In this document: positions 28,278-37,937 of the stretch, piece by piece | Layout: every line of letters starts with the position of its first letter | Position numbering within the stretch: position 1 is the first letter of the stretch | Assembly: GCF_001592365.1 (NCBI RefSeq) | Contig: NZ_BCWU01000006.1 | Location: 244,349 to 308,348 of the forward strand | Direction of reading: 5' to 3' | Source of the DNA: Gordonia hydrophobica NBRC 16057 | GTDB taxonomy: Bacteria > Actinomycetota > Actinomycetes > Mycobacteriales > Mycobacteriaceae | DNA: 64,000 nucleotides | Position numbers and translations under genes: made by a program | Notes under the pieces: generated by a model | Told to the model about the DNA's origin: nothing | Databases searched by the model: none | The model's input: only the letters and a program-made list of their open reading frames with translations

Positions 28278-29791
28278 GCCCGACCTCCTCGGTCTCGGTA
28301 CATCAATGCCGACACGATGTCGTCCTCCTCCGGCGTGGTCCCGCCACGCAGATCGCACAGCGTCCACGCCAGGCGCAACGCACGGTCGGCTCCGCGCGCG
28401 GTGACCCGCCCCTGTCGCAGCGCCTGTTCCAGTGGTTTCAGCGCCGCGCCGGCCGGGCGATAGCGCCGCCGGAGCGCGCTCCCCGGCACCTCCGAGTTGG
28501 TCAGCCAACCGTCGTCCGCCCACCGCGTCCGCGCTGCCTCACGTGCCTCGGCGACGCGGGCGGCGACGACGGCGCTCGACTCTCCGGCTTCCGTCATCAG
28601 CGCGCTGTTCGCGGGCGGCTCCATCTGGACTCGCAGATCGATGCGGTCCATCAGCGGGCCCGACAGCCTGCCGAGGTAGCGGCGTCGTTGAATGGACGTG
28701 CAGATGCAGTCGACGTCGTGCGCGGGGGCGCAGGGGCACGGATTCGCGGCGAGGATGAGCTGAAATCGTGCCGGGTAGACGGCGGTGCCGTCTCGCCGGG
28801 AGATCCGCACCTCCCCCTCCTCCAGTGGCTGGCGCAGGGAGTCGAGCACCTTCGGACCCATCTCTGCACACTCGTCGAGAAACAGCACGCCGCGATGGGC
28901 GCGCGACACCGCTCCCGGCTTGGCCATCCCCGTTCCTCCGCCGAGGAGCGCCGTCATTCCCGCGCTGTGGTGCGGCGCGACGAATGGGGCCGACGTGATC
29001 AGCGGACTGTGCGCAGGCAGGGTGCCTGCAATCGAGTGAATGGCGGTGACCTGCAACGCCTCGTCCTCACCGAGCCGCGGAAGGATGCCGGGCAACCGGC
29101 TGGCCAGCATCGTCTTCCCGATCCCCGGAGGCCCGGTCATCAACAGGTGGTGCGCCCCGGCGGCGGCGACCTCCAGCGCCCGCCGTGCCGCCGCCTGCCC
29201 GGAGACGTCGGCCATGTCCGGGACCGCCGCCGGGGCCGTCTCGACCGGTTGCCCGTCCACGGTGTCGAGCACCACGTCGCCCGCCAGCCACCGGACCACA
29301 TCCGAGAGCGACTGCGCCCCACCCACCTCGAGCCCGGTCACCAACGTCGCCTCAGCCACATTCGCGATCGGCACCACCGCACGCGCAAACCCCGCGTCCC
29401 GCGCGGCCAGCAGCAGCGGCAGCACGCCACGTACCGAACGAAGTCGCCCGTCGAGTGCCAACTCCCCCAGCATCACCGTCCCCTCGAGCTTCGTCGGCGA
29501 CACCTGTTTGGCCGCCAACAACACGGCGATCGCCATGGCGAGATCGAATCCCGGGCCGACCTTCGGCAACACCGCGGGAGCCAGCGCGATCGTCACCTTG
29601 GTCCCCGGAAACTTGAGCTCGCTGTTGGCGACCGCGGCCCGCACGCGTTCTTTGGCCTCCCGCAACGACGCATCGACGTTCCCGCTGATCGTCACCCCGG
29701 GCAGCCCCGACGAGATGTTCGCTTGAATCTCGATCATGTCGGCGGAGAAGGCGTTCAGCCCCACCGAATGCACCCGCCCCAAACCGGACAC
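28274..29791 (-). CDS. comM: YifB/ComM family Mg-chelatase-like AAA+ ATPase
   Basis: A 505-residue cytosolic AAA+ protein. ComM in other bacteria is a helicase promoting branch migration during integration of transformed DNA. An N-terminal ChlI-like domain begins LNAFSADMIEIQANISSGLP. Walker A is MTGPPGIGKTMLASRLPGIL, Walker B is GVLFLDECAEM, and a cysteine cluster CPCAPAHDVDCIC lies in the following insert. The C-terminal Mg_chelatase_C helices end with LRGGTTPEEDDIVSALMYRD. It lies seven bases after yraN and is coupled to dprA. Confidence 0.93.
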   Translation of the reverse strand: MSGLGRVHSVGLNAFSADMIEIQANISSGLPGVTISGNVDASLREAKERVRAAVANSELKFPGTKVTIALAPAVLPKVGPGFDLAMAIAVLLAAKQVSPTKLEGTVMLGELALDGRLRSVRGVLPLLLAARDAGFARAVVPIANVAEATLVTGLEVGGAQSLSDVVRWLAGDVVLDTVDGQPVETAPAAVPDMADVSGQAAARRALEVAAAGAHHLLMTGPPGIGKTMLASRLPGILPRLGEDEALQVTAIHSIAGTLPAHSPLITSAPFVAPHHSAGMTALLGGGTGMAKPGAVSRAHRGVLFLDECAEMGPKVLDSLRQPLEEGEVRISRRDGTAVYPARFQLILAANPCPCAPAHDVDCICTSIQRRRYLGRLSGPLMDRIDLRVQMEPPANSALMTEAGESSAVVAARVAEAREAARTRWADDGWLTNSEVPGSALRRRYRPAGAALKPLEQALRQGRVTARGADRALRLAWTLCDLRGGTTPEEDDIVSALMYRDRGGRA

Positions 29792-29798
29792 GATGCAC

Positions 29799-30266
29799 TC
29801 ACTCCTCGACGCCGACGTGATGCCACCACGTCGCCCGCGCCAGATCCTCCGGATCGGAGACGTCGAGCTGGATCGAGACGACGTCGAACCGAATGACCTC
29901 CCAGAACCGCTCCTGCTGCGCCAACCACTGCCGCGCCAGCAGCCGCATCCGCCGCAGCTTCTCCGGCGTCACCGCCGCCAACGGATCCGAATACGTCCGA
30001 CTCGCCCGCGTCTTCACCTCAACGATCACCAACGTGCTGCCGTCGGCACCGATCAGATCGAGCTCGCCGTTACGGGTCCGCCAGTTCCGTGCCAGGATCT
30101 GCCACCCCAGCTTCTCCACGTACTGCGCCGCGAGATCCTCACCGATCTGGCCGACGAGCCGTCGACGGTCCGGCTTGGGCCGTCCGCCGGTCGGCCATGC
30201 CGGCTCGTGCTGTACTGGCTCAGGTCGTGCAATCTGTTCCCCCATGAGCCACAGCATGGACGTCAC
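29799..30266 (-). CDS. YraN/UPF0102 endonuclease-fold protein
   Basis: A 155-residue protein of the UPF0102 family, with a restriction-endonuclease-like fold and no settled function. The nuclease motif is visible as NGELDLIGADGSTLVIVEVKTRAS, preceded by LVGQIGEDLAAQYVEKLGW. GTG 30266 is chosen because GGAGG lies 10 bases upstream; ATG 30257 and ATG 30245 are in-frame alternatives. The N-terminal 35 residues are not conserved. It heads the yraN-comM-dprA unit, matching Rv2898c-Rv2896c. Confidence 0.88.
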   Translation of the reverse strand: MTSMLWLMGEQIARPEPVQHEPAWPTGGRPKPDRRRLVGQIGEDLAAQYVEKLGWQILARNWRTRNGELDLIGADGSTLVIVEVKTRASRTYSDPLAAVTPEKLRRMRLLARQWLAQQERFWEVIRFDVVSIQLDVSDPEDLARATWWHHVGVEE

Positions 30267-30435
30267 CAGCGACAGACCTCCAGCGCAAAGGCCGCGTCAC
30301 CCGGCGAGTGTGCACAACTGCCGATCCATCCACAGATTCACCTAGGTGGATGCACTCTTCATCGATTTCAAATGCCTGCTCGTCGATGAGGCATCGACGT
30401 CGCCGACGCGCGCTTCCCGCCAGTAGGCTCCACGT

Positions 30436-31053
30436 ATGCGGCGTTCACCGAGACAGCAGCGGGCGTGGGAGACCGTGGATGTGCTTCTCGAAGCAGCTGC
30501 GCAGATGTTCGATCGCGAGGGTCTGTCCGCAACGACGAATCGGATCGCAGCGCGCGCCGGGTATTCGGTCGGCAGCCTCTACCAGTACTTCGCCGACAAG
30601 ACAGCGCTCCTCGAAGCCCTCGCCACCCGACACGTCGATGAAGCAGCAGGTGCCGTCCGGGCGATTCTCGTCGAAGCTCGGACGGATCCGCCGTCCCTGG
30701 ACCAATTGATGGCATCGCTCGTGGACGCGATCATCGCGTCGCACGATGATCGCCGTGGGCTCCATGCGATCATGCACCGCACGGCGTCCCGAACCGGTGC
30801 CGCAGCACGGCGGGTCGAGCGTTTCGAAGCAGAGACCGTGCCCGAGATCGCGTTCCATCTCGTCAGAGCGGGCCGGGGAGCGCCCGACCCCGCGTTGGCA
30901 GCGTCGGCGATAGTGACCGGGATCGACGGGTACCTGCATCGGGTATTTCTCGTGACCGGCGACCGAGCCGAGTTCCACCGCGTCGTCGGCGGGTTGGTCG
31001 ATCTTCACGCTCCGGCGTCTTCGAGGACATCCGAGACCACCGAAAGCAGCTGA
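30436..31053 (+). CDS. TetR-family regulator
   Basis: A 205-residue predicted repressor. The N-terminal helix-turn-helix reads VDVLLEAAAQMFDREG, then TTNRIAARAGYSVGSLYQYFADKTALLEALA, typical TetR. The C-terminal ligand domain (about 75-195) has no recognisable specificity. It is convergent with an alpha/beta-hydrolase gene, and the two 3' ends overlap by 49 bases. The pair occupies the slot between yraN and the DUF2469 gene, where M. tuberculosis carries fdhD and fdhF. A small inverted repeat (30372-30377 with 30389-30394) upstream may be its operator. Confidence 0.88.
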   Translation: MRRSPRQQRAWETVDVLLEAAAQMFDREGLSATTNRIAARAGYSVGSLYQYFADKTALLEALATRHVDEAAGAVRAILVEARTDPPSLDQLMASLVDAIIASHDDRRGLHAIMHRTASRTGAAARRVERFEAETVPEIAFHLVRAGRGAPDPALAASAIVTGIDGYLHRVFLVTGDRAEFHRVVGGLVDLHAPASSRTSETTESS

Positions 31054-31916
31054 GCCAGACCTGGTTGCTCGACAGGAAAGTGGCCGCACTTCTCGAGCGA
31101 CACGTAGTGGGTCTCGGCGGCGATGCGCTGGAGAAAACGAACACTCAGCCGGGCGGGTGTCCATTCATCTGCGGCCGGGTGAGCGAGAGTGACCGGCGTG
31201 CCTGTCGCTGATTCAGGACGCCAGTGGTCAAAGGTCATGAAGTCCGTCAAATAGCCGAGTGGAAGGGCTGCGCCGGCTCCGCGCGGATCTCCCAGGCATG
31301 CCCGTGTCAGCTCCGGGTCCCGACTCATCCGGCGTGCCTCGGCGAACCACCGAACAGGAATGCGGACGCCGCCGAGAGCTCGTCCGGCCGCACTGAGAAC
31401 ACGGGCAGGCAGGTGTTCTACCCACGGAAGGCGCGAGGCCGCCGCGATGGCCTCAGGATCGCTCGGGTCGAGCAGGCACGTTGCCACGACGTGCGCGACC
31501 TCGCCGGTTCGTTGTGCGGTCTCGTAGGCGAGCATCCCGCCCATGCTCGCACCGATGATGACAATCGGCCGACCGTCTCCGAATCGCTCGTCGGCCACGA
31601 AATCCGTGGCCAACGACACCCAGTCGCCATACCGAACCGCATTCGGGCGTGGGCTCACGGTATCCCCGTACAGCGGAAGATCGAGCGCGGTCACATCTAC
31701 TCCCCGCGCTGCCAGCCGCCCGAGCATCGGCCAGAGCATGCCCACGTTGCCTCCGGCACCGTGAAATGCGAGCAAGCGCGCGGCGGACCTGGAGTTCCGT
31801 GCTCGAGCGACGTGCACGCTGTGGCCGCGCCACGGGTACCACTCCGAGCTGGGCGGCAACATCTCGTGCCCGCGCAGTTCCAGCGGCATCCGACTCTCAT
31901 ATCTCTCTATGTCCAT
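31005..31916 (-). CDS. Alpha/beta hydrolase next to TetR gene
   Basis: A 303-residue predicted cytosolic hydrolase. LLAFHGAGGNVGMLWPML carries the oxyanion region, IIGASMGGMLAYE is the nucleophile elbow with serine in GASMGG, and EKCGHFPVEQPG supplies the histidine. The substrate is unknown. ATG 31916 is the open-frame start; no strong ribosome binding site is visible and a start 33 bases inside is conceivable. Its 3' end overlaps the convergent tetR gene by 49 bases. The co-location suggests, without proof, that the regulator senses a substrate or product of this enzyme. Confidence 0.8.
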   Translation of the reverse strand: MDIERYESRMPLELRGHEMLPPSSEWYPWRGHSVHVARARNSRSAARLLAFHGAGGNVGMLWPMLGRLAARGVDVTALDLPLYGDTVSPRPNAVRYGDWVSLATDFVADERFGDGRPIVIIGASMGGMLAYETAQRTGEVAHVVATCLLDPSDPEAIAAASRLPWVEHLPARVLSAAGRALGGVRIPVRWFAEARRMSRDPELTRACLGDPRGAGAALPLGYLTDFMTFDHWRPESATGTPVTLAHPAADEWTPARLSVRFLQRIAAETHYVSLEKCGHFPVEQPGLAQLLSVVSDVLEDAGA

Positions 31917-32112
31917 GCATTCAGCGTGATGACGCCGCGTGCCGTCGGCAACTCGCTTTCTGCTCTCGCGATCTTACGCAGAAAGGCATTTGACCAGCGA
32001 TTACATCGGACCTTCCGTGATCTGCCGTCGGTTGCTCAGATTCTTGGATGAGGTGCCACGTCCATGACGGTCAGGCAGTCGCGTTCGGACGCGGTCGCCC
32101 ACCGGCCGGTGA

Positions 32113-32424
32113 TCACGGCTCGTCGGGGAGCCGCAGCTCCGACTTCTCCAATTCCTCGATGTTGACGTCCTTGAACGTCACCACGCGAACCTGTTTGACG
32201 AACCGAGCAGGCCGGTACATGTCCCACACCCACGCGTCGGTCATATGAATTTCGAAGTAGACCTCGCCGTCGGCGTTCCGCGGAACCAGGTTCACTCCGT
32301 TGGCGAGGTAGAACCGGCGCTCGGTCTCCACCACGTAGGTGAACTGACCGACGATGTCCTTGTACTCCTTGTACAGAGACAACTCCATCTCGGCTTCGTA
32401 CTTCTCGAGATCTTCAGCGCTCAT
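32113..32424 (-). CDS. DUF2469 conserved protein (Rv2901c-like)
   Basis: A 103-residue protein of unknown function, strongly conserved in actinobacteria and always near rnhB. The start [21 protein letters not shown] and the middle VVETERRFYLANGVNLVPR are family hallmarks. It is acidic and has no signal peptide or helices crossing the membrane. Its ATG overlaps the rnhB stop (TAATG), so translation is coupled to rnhB. A 12-base palindrome, CACCGGCCGGTG, lies just past its stop at 32100-32111. Confidence 0.92.
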   Translation of the reverse strand: MSAEDLEKYEAEMELSLYKEYKDIVGQFTYVVETERRFYLANGVNLVPRNADGEVYFEIHMTDAWVWDMYRPARFVKQVRVVTFKDVNIEELEKSELRLPDEP

Positions 32425-33083
32425 TACGTCAGCCTATCGCGGACGTTGCGGTACGAGCGACGGTGCTCCGGCGACGGGCCGATCGCGTCGAGGCACGACA
32501 TGTGCAACGCCGTGCTGTACCCCTTGTGAACTGCGAATTGATACCCGGGAAGCGTCTGGTCCATCGCGACCATCATCCGATCCCGGGTCACCTTCGCGAG
32601 GATCGACGCGGCGGCGATGCACGCGGCGTTGGCGTCGCCTCCGATGACCGGCAGCGACGGAGCCGCCAGACCGGGCACGGCGAACCCGTCGGACAGCACG
32701 TAGCCGGGCCGCACCGACAGGCCGGCGACGGCGCGGCGCATGCCCTCGATGTTGGCCACATGCACGCCGAGACGGTCCACCTCGGCGGCCGGTATCGCCA
32801 CGACGCAGTAGCTCACGGCGTGTTTCACGACCGCGGTGTAGAGCTTCTCGCGCGCGGCTTCGGTGAGCTTCTTCGAGTCGTCCAGCGTCGCGAGCGACTT
32901 GAGCTGTGTGGTGCCGAGGACACACGACGCGACGACCAGCGGCCCGGCGCAAGCACCGCGGCCGGCCTCATCGACGCCGGCGACGGGCCCGAGTCCCTGC
33001 CGGGACAGGGTGAACTCCAGGGTGCGCAGCGCTGCGGCCTTGCGGACCGGCGACCGTGGCGGCCACCGGGTCGATCCGGTCAT
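32424..33083 (-). CDS. rnhB: Ribonuclease HII
   Basis: A 219-residue cytosolic nuclease that cuts RNA in RNA/DNA hybrids and single ribonucleotides in [20 protein letters not shown] holds the first catalytic Asp-Glu pair, [11 protein letters not shown] follows, and [19 protein letters not shown] provides the later acids. HKGYST is the conserved HxGY motif. It lies five bases downstream of lepB and overlaps the DUF2469 start. The first 25 residues are variable, so a shorter start is possible. Confidence 0.95.
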   Translation of the reverse strand: MTGSTRWPPRSPVRKAAALRTLEFTLSRQGLGPVAGVDEAGRGACAGPLVVASCVLGTTQLKSLATLDDSKKLTEAAREKLYTAVVKHAVSYCVVAIPAAEVDRLGVHVANIEGMRRAVAGLSVRPGYVLSDGFAVPGLAAPSLPVIGGDANAACIAAASILAKVTRDRMMVAMDQTLPGYQFAVHKGYSTALHMSCLDAIGPSPEHRRSYRNVRDRLT

Positions 33084-33088
33084 CGCGA

Positions 33089-33985
33089 TCAGCCCTGCGG
33101 GTTCACCGCGCCGACGCCACCGATCCGCGAGAACGGGTAGATGACGGTCCGGACCTTGCCGCGGATGTCGGAGACGGGCACGGTGCCGTGCAACTCATCG
33201 TCGATGTGAGCCCGTGAGTCCGCCGAATTGCTCCGGTTGTCGCCCATCACCCACACGTTGCCCTCGGGGACCGTGATGGGCCCGAAGTCGGAGCCGTAGC
33301 AACTGCCCGCGCCCAGTGTTCCGTCGGAGACCTGGAAGTTCTGTGCCTGCAGATCCTTGTTGATGTACGGCTCGTTCAGGGCCTTGCCATTGACCGTGAC
33401 GCCCTTGCCGCTGGCCTCGCGGCACTCGACGGTCTGACCGCCGACGGCGATCACCCGCTTGACGAGATTGTTCTCGTCGGGCGGTGCCAGCGCGAACCAC
33501 GACAGCACGTCCTGCAGTGTGTGCATCACCGCATTCGACGAGCGGGGCGACGACCATCCCTCGTCCCACGACGACGTCGGCGCCTTGAACACCACGACGT
33601 CGCCGGGTTCCGGGTCGCCGAATCGGTACACCATCTTGTCGATCACGATGCGATCGTTGCTGCAGCCTGCGCATCCGATCAGCGTCGGTTCCATCGACTC
33701 CGACGGCACCACGTACTGGCGGAAGAAGAACTGGGTGAAGACGAACATCAGCACCAGCACGATGGCGACGATGATCGCGGTCTCCCGGATCCAATGGCTC
33801 TTGCCGTCCTTCTCTTCACCCTCATCGTCCGCGTCGCGGTTCTTGAAGGTGAACGACGGTTCGGCGCGCTCCTCGTCCCGGCCGCGATCATCGCCGCTGC
33901 CGAGCGGATCTCCCTCAGGTGTGCGGCCCAGATCGCCGTCGTTGTTGTCTGCCACGTCTGACAGCGTAGCGAGCCACGGGTTCAC
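33089..33985 (-). CDS. lepB: Signal peptidase I
   Basis: A membrane serine protease of up to 298 residues that removes signal peptides from exported proteins. An acidic, charged N-terminal cytosolic region of about 70 residues precedes one helix ([21 protein letters not shown]). The catalytic serine lies in [11 protein letters not shown], the lysine in [13 protein letters not shown], and [11 protein letters not shown] is box E. The start is uncertain: GTG 33985 or GTG 33955, neither with a clear ribosome binding site. It is co-directional with rplS upstream but separated by a very strong hairpin, so it needs its own promoter. Confidence 0.94.
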   Translation of the reverse strand: MNPWLATLSDVADNNDGDLGRTPEGDPLGSGDDRGRDEERAEPSFTFKNRDADDEGEEKDGKSHWIRETAIIVAIVLVLMFVFTQFFFRQYVVPSESMEPTLIGCAGCSNDRIVIDKMVYRFGDPEPGDVVVFKAPTSSWDEGWSSPRSSNAVMHTLQDVLSWFALAPPDENNLVKRVIAVGGQTVECREASGKGVTVNGKALNEPYINKDLQAQNFQVSDGTLGAGSCYGSDFGPITVPEGNVWVMGDNRSNSADSRAHIDDELHGTVPVSDIRGKVRTVIYPFSRIGGVGAVNPQG

Positions 33986-34028
33986 GGACCGATTCCGGGA
34001 CGGTCAGGCGTGTGGCGCGTGCACAGAA

Positions 34029-34070
34029 CATCCCGGCCGCGCTCCGAAAGTTCGGAGCGCGGCCGGGATG
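34029..34070 (-). terminator. Very strong hairpin terminator after rplS
   Basis: Perfect 20-base arms (34029-34048 and 34051-34070) flank two bases; the folded loop is about four bases. It begins 30 bases after the rplS stop and lies before the lepB start. GC-rich with no clear U tract. Confidence 0.88.
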
Positions 34071-34100
34071 TGAGTGCGATGCGGGCGTGAGCCCGATAGC

Positions 34101-34442
34101 TCAGCGCTTCTCCTTGATCTTGGCAGCCTTGCCACGCAGATCACGCAGGTAGTACAGCTTGGCTCGACGGACGTCACCGCGGGTGAGGACGTCGATCTTG
34201 GCGAGGTTGGGGCTGTGGACCGGGAAGGTACGCTCCACGCCGACGCCGAACGAGACCTTGCGCACGGTGAAGGTCTCGCCGATGCCACCGCCCTGACGAC
34301 GGATCACGACGCCCTTGAAGACCTGCACGCGCTCCTTGCTGCCCTCGATGACCTTGACGTGAACGTCAAGGGTGTCGCCGGGGCCGAACTCGGGGATGTC
34401 GTCGCGCAGGGACTGCTTGTCGAGGAAGTCCAGGGTGTTCAT
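34101..34442 (-). CDS. rplS: 50S ribosomal protein L19
   Basis: A 113-residue large-subunit protein at the interface with the 30S subunit. The family signatures [26 protein letters not shown] and [19 protein letters not shown] are clear, and the C-terminus is basic ([11 protein letters not shown]). ATG 34442 ([12 protein letters not shown]) is the family start; the open frame upstream is non-coding. The 210 bases upstream separate it from a long hypothetical gene, so it may have its own promoter, unlike the tight trmD-rplS order of many bacteria. Confidence 0.97.
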   Translation of the reverse strand: MNTLDFLDKQSLRDDIPEFGPGDTLDVHVKVIEGSKERVQVFKGVVIRRQGGGIGETFTVRKVSFGVGVERTFPVHSPNLAKIDVLTRGDVRRAKLYYLRDLRGKAAKIKEKR

Positions 34443-34652
34443 ATTCTTCGTCCAATCTAGGGCTGGGCAGAGGAACCTGGCGGCGCCGACGTTGTCACGC
34501 GGAGTTCGACCGGTTCGTGTCCGATGCAAAGTTCTGTGCGCTGCTACGGCGACGAGAAGTCTCCGGCAGGCAACCTAAAACATTCTGCCACGTGACTCGC
34601 CCGGAAGGAAATCCACTCCCGAACTGTGCCGAGCGAACTCAGCCGCGGCCGC

Positions 34653-35921
34653 TCAAAGCGTCAGATCCAGGATCTGGTCATCGTCGTCCTCATTGTTCTC
34701 CACGACGTCGGCGTCCGTCGCGTCGGCCGTCGGTTCCGCGGTCGCCAGCACTCCGATCACGGGCGGGCCGACGATAGGCGCAGGACCGAGGACCAGCTGT
34801 CCCTCGCTGGTGGACCGCAGGTAGTCCGCAGGTCGGTGACCGGGCTCATCACTGCTGCGCCGAGCGGTCGGTGCCGCCCCGTACGGCGCCTGACCGGTGC
34901 GTGCACCGGGCCCCTGCTGCGTCCCAGCCGTGGTCGTCGGGCTGTTCGCCGCTGCCCCCGACGTGGCATTCGACGCCGTACTCGACCCCGCCAGACCTCC
35001 GGTCGGCATCGATGGCCGCAGTCCCGTCGGTCGGCCGAGGTTCGCTGCTCCGGAACGCGCTGCACCTGGTCGGAGAGCCTCCGGAATCGCGGTGCCGACC
35101 ATGCGCATGCCCGGCGTCACGGCCAACGGCACGCCTGCGGGAACAGTCGTCGCGGCCGGTCCCGGCGGACCGCTCGGCGACGAACCGGGACCGCTGGGCG
35201 ACGGTGCGGAGAGGGGCGCCCGGGGGCCGGTCGCCGCAGCGGGTCCCGCGGCATCCGGTCCGACGGCCGACGTCGGGGCCGTACCGGTGGGACCGGTGGG
35301 TGCCGCCGGCTGCTCCCCCGCGGTCGGCGCCCCCGAGTCCACCGGCAACGGACCGTCGGCGGTGATGGAACCGGGCTGCCCGGTGGCGGCGTCGGTTACG
35401 CCTGCGGCGTTCTGAGTTGCGGGCGGCGGAGTCGCCGCGGTGGTCGCCGTCGTGGCGCCGCGGTCGGTGTAGTCGGCGGAGACCGGGGTCGCGGCGACGG
35501 CCGTTGCCGCCATCGGTGCGTTGTAGGTGCCGGTGAGTTCGCCGCCGAGGGCGGTGCGCACGGCCGTCAGGACCGCCGGCGGCGCTGTCGTGAGCGCGTC
35601 CAGCGCGGCGATCTGCGGGCGAAACGCGACCGTGGCCCCCAACGTGGCCGCCGCATCGGAGAGTGAGAGGTGTCCCTGTTCCAGTCCGCCGGCGACCGAT
35701 TCCACCTGGCGCGCGATGTCGGCTCCCGACGCGTTGGCCGCAGACGCGGAGACACCGGTCAGCACGCTGGGGCCGAACGCCGAAGCGAGTCGCTCAGCGA
35801 CCCGCTGGGCGGCCAGCGCGATCCGGCGGATCTCCGCGGCGTCGGCGGCAGCGGCCGCGGGCTCCATCGAGTCGAGTCGGCTGAGCATCTCGGCGGTCTC
35901 GACCATCCACGACGTTCCCAT
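34653..35921 (-). CDS. Long Ala/Pro/Thr-rich protein with a possible WXG100/PPE-like helical N-terminus
   Basis: Not recognised as a named gene. About 422 residues, in four parts. The first 110 or so look helical and Ala-rich, with GVSASAANASGADIARQVES followed by a second helix (LSLSDAAATLGAT), which resembles the helical hairpin of WXG100/PPE-type secretion substrates. Residues about 150-330 are low-complexity Pro, Ala, Thr and Gly. Then comes a more conserved-looking segment, HRPADYLRSTSEGQLVLG. The tail is acidic and ends DDDDQILDLTL. No signal peptide is seen. ATG 35921 and ATG 35906 are both possible starts. It lies between trmD and rplS. Confidence 0.62.
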   Translation of the reverse strand: MGTSWMVETAEMLSRLDSMEPAAAAADAAEIRRIALAAQRVAERLASAFGPSVLTGVSASAANASGADIARQVESVAGGLEQGHLSLSDAAATLGATVAFRPQIAALDALTTAPPAVLTAVRTALGGELTGTYNAPMAATAVAATPVSADYTDRGATTATTAATPPPATQNAAGVTDAATGQPGSITADGPLPVDSGAPTAGEQPAAPTGPTGTAPTSAVGPDAAGPAAATGPRAPLSAPSPSGPGSSPSGPPGPAATTVPAGVPLAVTPGMRMVGTAIPEALRPGAARSGAANLGRPTGLRPSMPTGGLAGSSTASNATSGAAANSPTTTAGTQQGPGARTGQAPYGAAPTARRSSDEPGHRPADYLRSTSEGQLVLGPAPIVGPPVIGVLATAEPTADATDADVVENNEDDDDQILDLTL

Positions 35922-35980
35922 ACCGATTGGACGCACCACGCGTCCGATCGGTTCCACGACACGCCGAGGAGGCGACGAAT

Positions 35981-36661
35981 TCAGTCGGCGAGCAGGTCGG
36001 GACGACGCTCCCGCGTGCGTTCGAGCGACTGCTCGTGACGCCACGCGTCGACCTTGGCGTGATCGCCGGACAGCAGGACAGGGGGCACTTCGAGGTCACG
36101 CCACACCTTCGGACGGGTATAGCTGGGACCTTCGAGCAGTCCGTCGGAGAAGGAATCCTCTTGGTGCGACTGCGGATTCCCGAGGACGCCCGGCATCAGT
36201 CGGGTGGTGGCCTCGACCATCGCCAGGACGGCGACCTCACCGCCGATGAGAACGAAGTCCCCGAGCGAGACCTCCTCCACCCGGACGCGGCGGGCGGCGT
36301 CGTCGAACACGCGCTGATCGATGCCCTCGTATCGACCGCAGGCGAAGACCAGGTGCTCCTCGGTGCTCCACCGGTGCGCGGTGGACTGGGTGAACGGAAT
36401 GCCGGCGGGCGTGGGCACCACGAGCAGCGCGTCGTCCGGGCAGACGGCGTCGAGCGCCTCCCCCCACACCTGCGGCTTCATGACCATGCCGGGTCCGCCG
36501 CCGTACGGCGCGTCGTCCACGCTGTGGTGGACGTCATAGGTCCAGTGCCGCAGGTCGTGGACGCCGACCTCGACCAGGCCGGCATCGATGGCCTTACCGA
36601 GCAGTGCGGCCCGCAGGGGCTCGAGATACTCGGGAAAGATCGTGACGACATCGATTCTCAT
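35981..36661 (-). CDS. trmD: tRNA (guanine-N1)-methyltransferase
   Basis: A 226-residue SPOUT-class methyltransferase that makes m1G37 in tRNAs and prevents frameshifting. The start [16 protein letters not shown], the [15 protein letters not shown] segment, [11 protein letters not shown] and [13 protein letters not shown] of the trefoil knot are all family signatures. Its ATG overlaps the rimM stop by four bases, indicating coupling. The usual downstream neighbour rplS is displaced by a 1.3-kb hypothetical gene. Confidence 0.97.
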   Translation of the reverse strand: MRIDVVTIFPEYLEPLRAALLGKAIDAGLVEVGVHDLRHWTYDVHHSVDDAPYGGGPGMVMKPQVWGEALDAVCPDDALLVVPTPAGIPFTQSTAHRWSTEEHLVFACGRYEGIDQRVFDDAARRVRVEEVSLGDFVLIGGEVAVLAMVEATTRLMPGVLGNPQSHQEDSFSDGLLEGPSYTRPKVWRDLEVPPVLLSGDHAKVDAWRHEQSLERTRERRPDLLAD

Positions 36662-37200
36662 GGCGTCGGTGCGTCATCCTCGATCGGATCGATCAGTCCG
36701 TCCGGCGGGTCGATCTCGATGCCGTCGAGCGTCACCACGGGGACGATCTCGCGGACGAACGGAATCAACACCTCGCGGCCGTCGCCGGTCACGACCGACA
36801 GGAGCTCGCCGCCGGGCAGGTGCAGAACTTCCTTCACGGCGCCGACGGCGTCGCCGTCGACCGTCGTGACCGGCAGTCCTTCCAACTCGTGGTCGTAGAA
36901 CTCGTCGGGGTCGTCACCCGAGTCGACGTCGGCGGCGTCGATCACGAACAGCGTGCCGCGCAGGGCGTCGGCCTGATCGCGCCCACGGACGTCGTCGAGG
37001 GACAGCAACAGCCGCCCGGCATGCATGCGGGCGGCTGCTACTCGGTATTCAGTTTCCCCGCCGCCTGCGTTTCGCGGGGCACGGCCCCGGAGGACCGTGC
37101 CCACGGCGAAACGATCGGCGGGGTCGTCAGTGCGGATGTCGACGACGACTTCACCACGGATGCCGTGCGTCTTCACCACACGTCCGATCACCAGATCCAT
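36658..37200 (-). CDS. rimM: 16S rRNA processing protein RimM
   Basis: A 180-residue assembly factor for the 30S subunit that binds S19. The N-terminal domain starts [24 protein letters not shown], and the C-terminal PRC-barrel has [14 protein letters not shown] and the closing [16 protein letters not shown]. It lies 21 bases after the KH-domain gene and overlaps trmD. A small acidic insert ([10 protein letters not shown]) lies before the PRC barrel. Confidence 0.95.
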   Translation of the reverse strand: MDLVIGRVVKTHGIRGEVVVDIRTDDPADRFAVGTVLRGRAPRNAGGGETEYRVAAARMHAGRLLLSLDDVRGRDQADALRGTLFVIDAADVDSGDDPDEFYDHELEGLPVTTVDGDAVGAVKEVLHLPGGELLSVVTGDGREVLIPFVREIVPVVTLDGIEIDPPDGLIDPIEDDAPTP

Positions 37201-37221
37201 CAGATGTGAAACCCGACTCGA

Positions 37222-37464
37222 TCAGCGATCGGTATCGACGATGTCGACGCGCATCCCACGGCCACCGATGCCGGTGACCAGGGTGCGCAGCGCGGTGGCG
37301 GTGCGACCGTTGCGACCGATCACCTTGCCGAGATCCTCCGGGTTCACGTGGACCTCGACCATCCGGCCGCGACGGCCGGTGATCAGGTCGACCCGGACGT
37401 CGTCCGGATTGGCGACGATGCCGCGAACGAGGTGTTCGACGGCGTCAGCGACGATCGCGCTCAC
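37222..37464 (-). CDS. khpA: KH-domain RNA-binding protein
   Basis: An 80-residue RNA-binding protein. The KH fold is seen in [25 protein letters not shown], with the GxxG loop as GRNG. KhpA proteins in other Gram-positive bacteria act with KhpB in RNA control and cell-envelope regulation; that role is not shown here. The ATG overlaps the rpsP stop by four bases, and rimM follows after 21 bases. Order rpsP-khpA-rimM-trmD matches Rv2909c-Rv2906c. Confidence 0.95.
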   Translation of the reverse strand: MSAIVADAVEHLVRGIVANPDDVRVDLITGRRGRMVEVHVNPEDLGKVIGRNGRTATALRTLVTGIGGRGMRVDIVDTDR

Positions 37465-37937
37465 GCGTCCGCCTTGGCCTCGCCAGCATCCTCAGCCGGA
37501 GCCTCAGCAGCGGCGTCGTCGGCCTTCTCTTCGGTCTTCTCTTCAGCCTTCTTGGCCTTCTTCTTCGCGGTGGTCGCGGCGACCGACGGCTCGTTCTCAG
37601 CGGCGGCGAGCGCAGCGTTGAACAGGTCCTGCTTGGAGGTCTTGGGCTCGGCGACCTTCAGGGTGCCCTCGGCGCCCGGCAGGCCCTTGGCCTTCTGCCA
37701 GTCACCGGTGATCTTCAGCAGAGCGGCGACCGGCTCGGTCGGCTGCGCGCCGACGCTCAGCCAGTACTGCGCGCGCTCCGAGTCGATCTCGATCAGCGAC
37801 GGTTCTTCCTTCGGGTGGTACTTGCCGATGGTCTCGATGGCGCGACCGTTGCGACGGGTGCGGGCGTCCGCGACGATGATGCGGTACTGCGGGTTGCGAA
37901 TCTTGCCCAGGCGGGTGAGCTTGATCTTGACAGCCAT
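37461..37937 (-). CDS. rpsP: 30S ribosomal protein S16
   Basis: A 158-residue small-subunit protein. The first 85 residues are the conserved core ([20 protein letters not shown], then GKYHPKE and [13 protein letters not shown]). About 70 extra residues follow, ending in a charged tail rich in Lys, Glu and Ala. Such tails are common in Mycobacteriales S16. ATG 37937 has AAGGAGAC upstream in the transcript. It leads the rpsP-khpA-rimM-trmD unit. Confidence 0.97.
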   Translation of the reverse strand: MAVKIKLTRLGKIRNPQYRIIVADARTRRNGRAIETIGKYHPKEEPSLIEIDSERAQYWLSVGAQPTEPVAALLKITGDWQKAKGLPGAEGTLKVAEPKTSKQDLFNAALAAAENEPSVAATTAKKKAKKAEEKTEEKADDAAAEAPAEDAGEAKADA

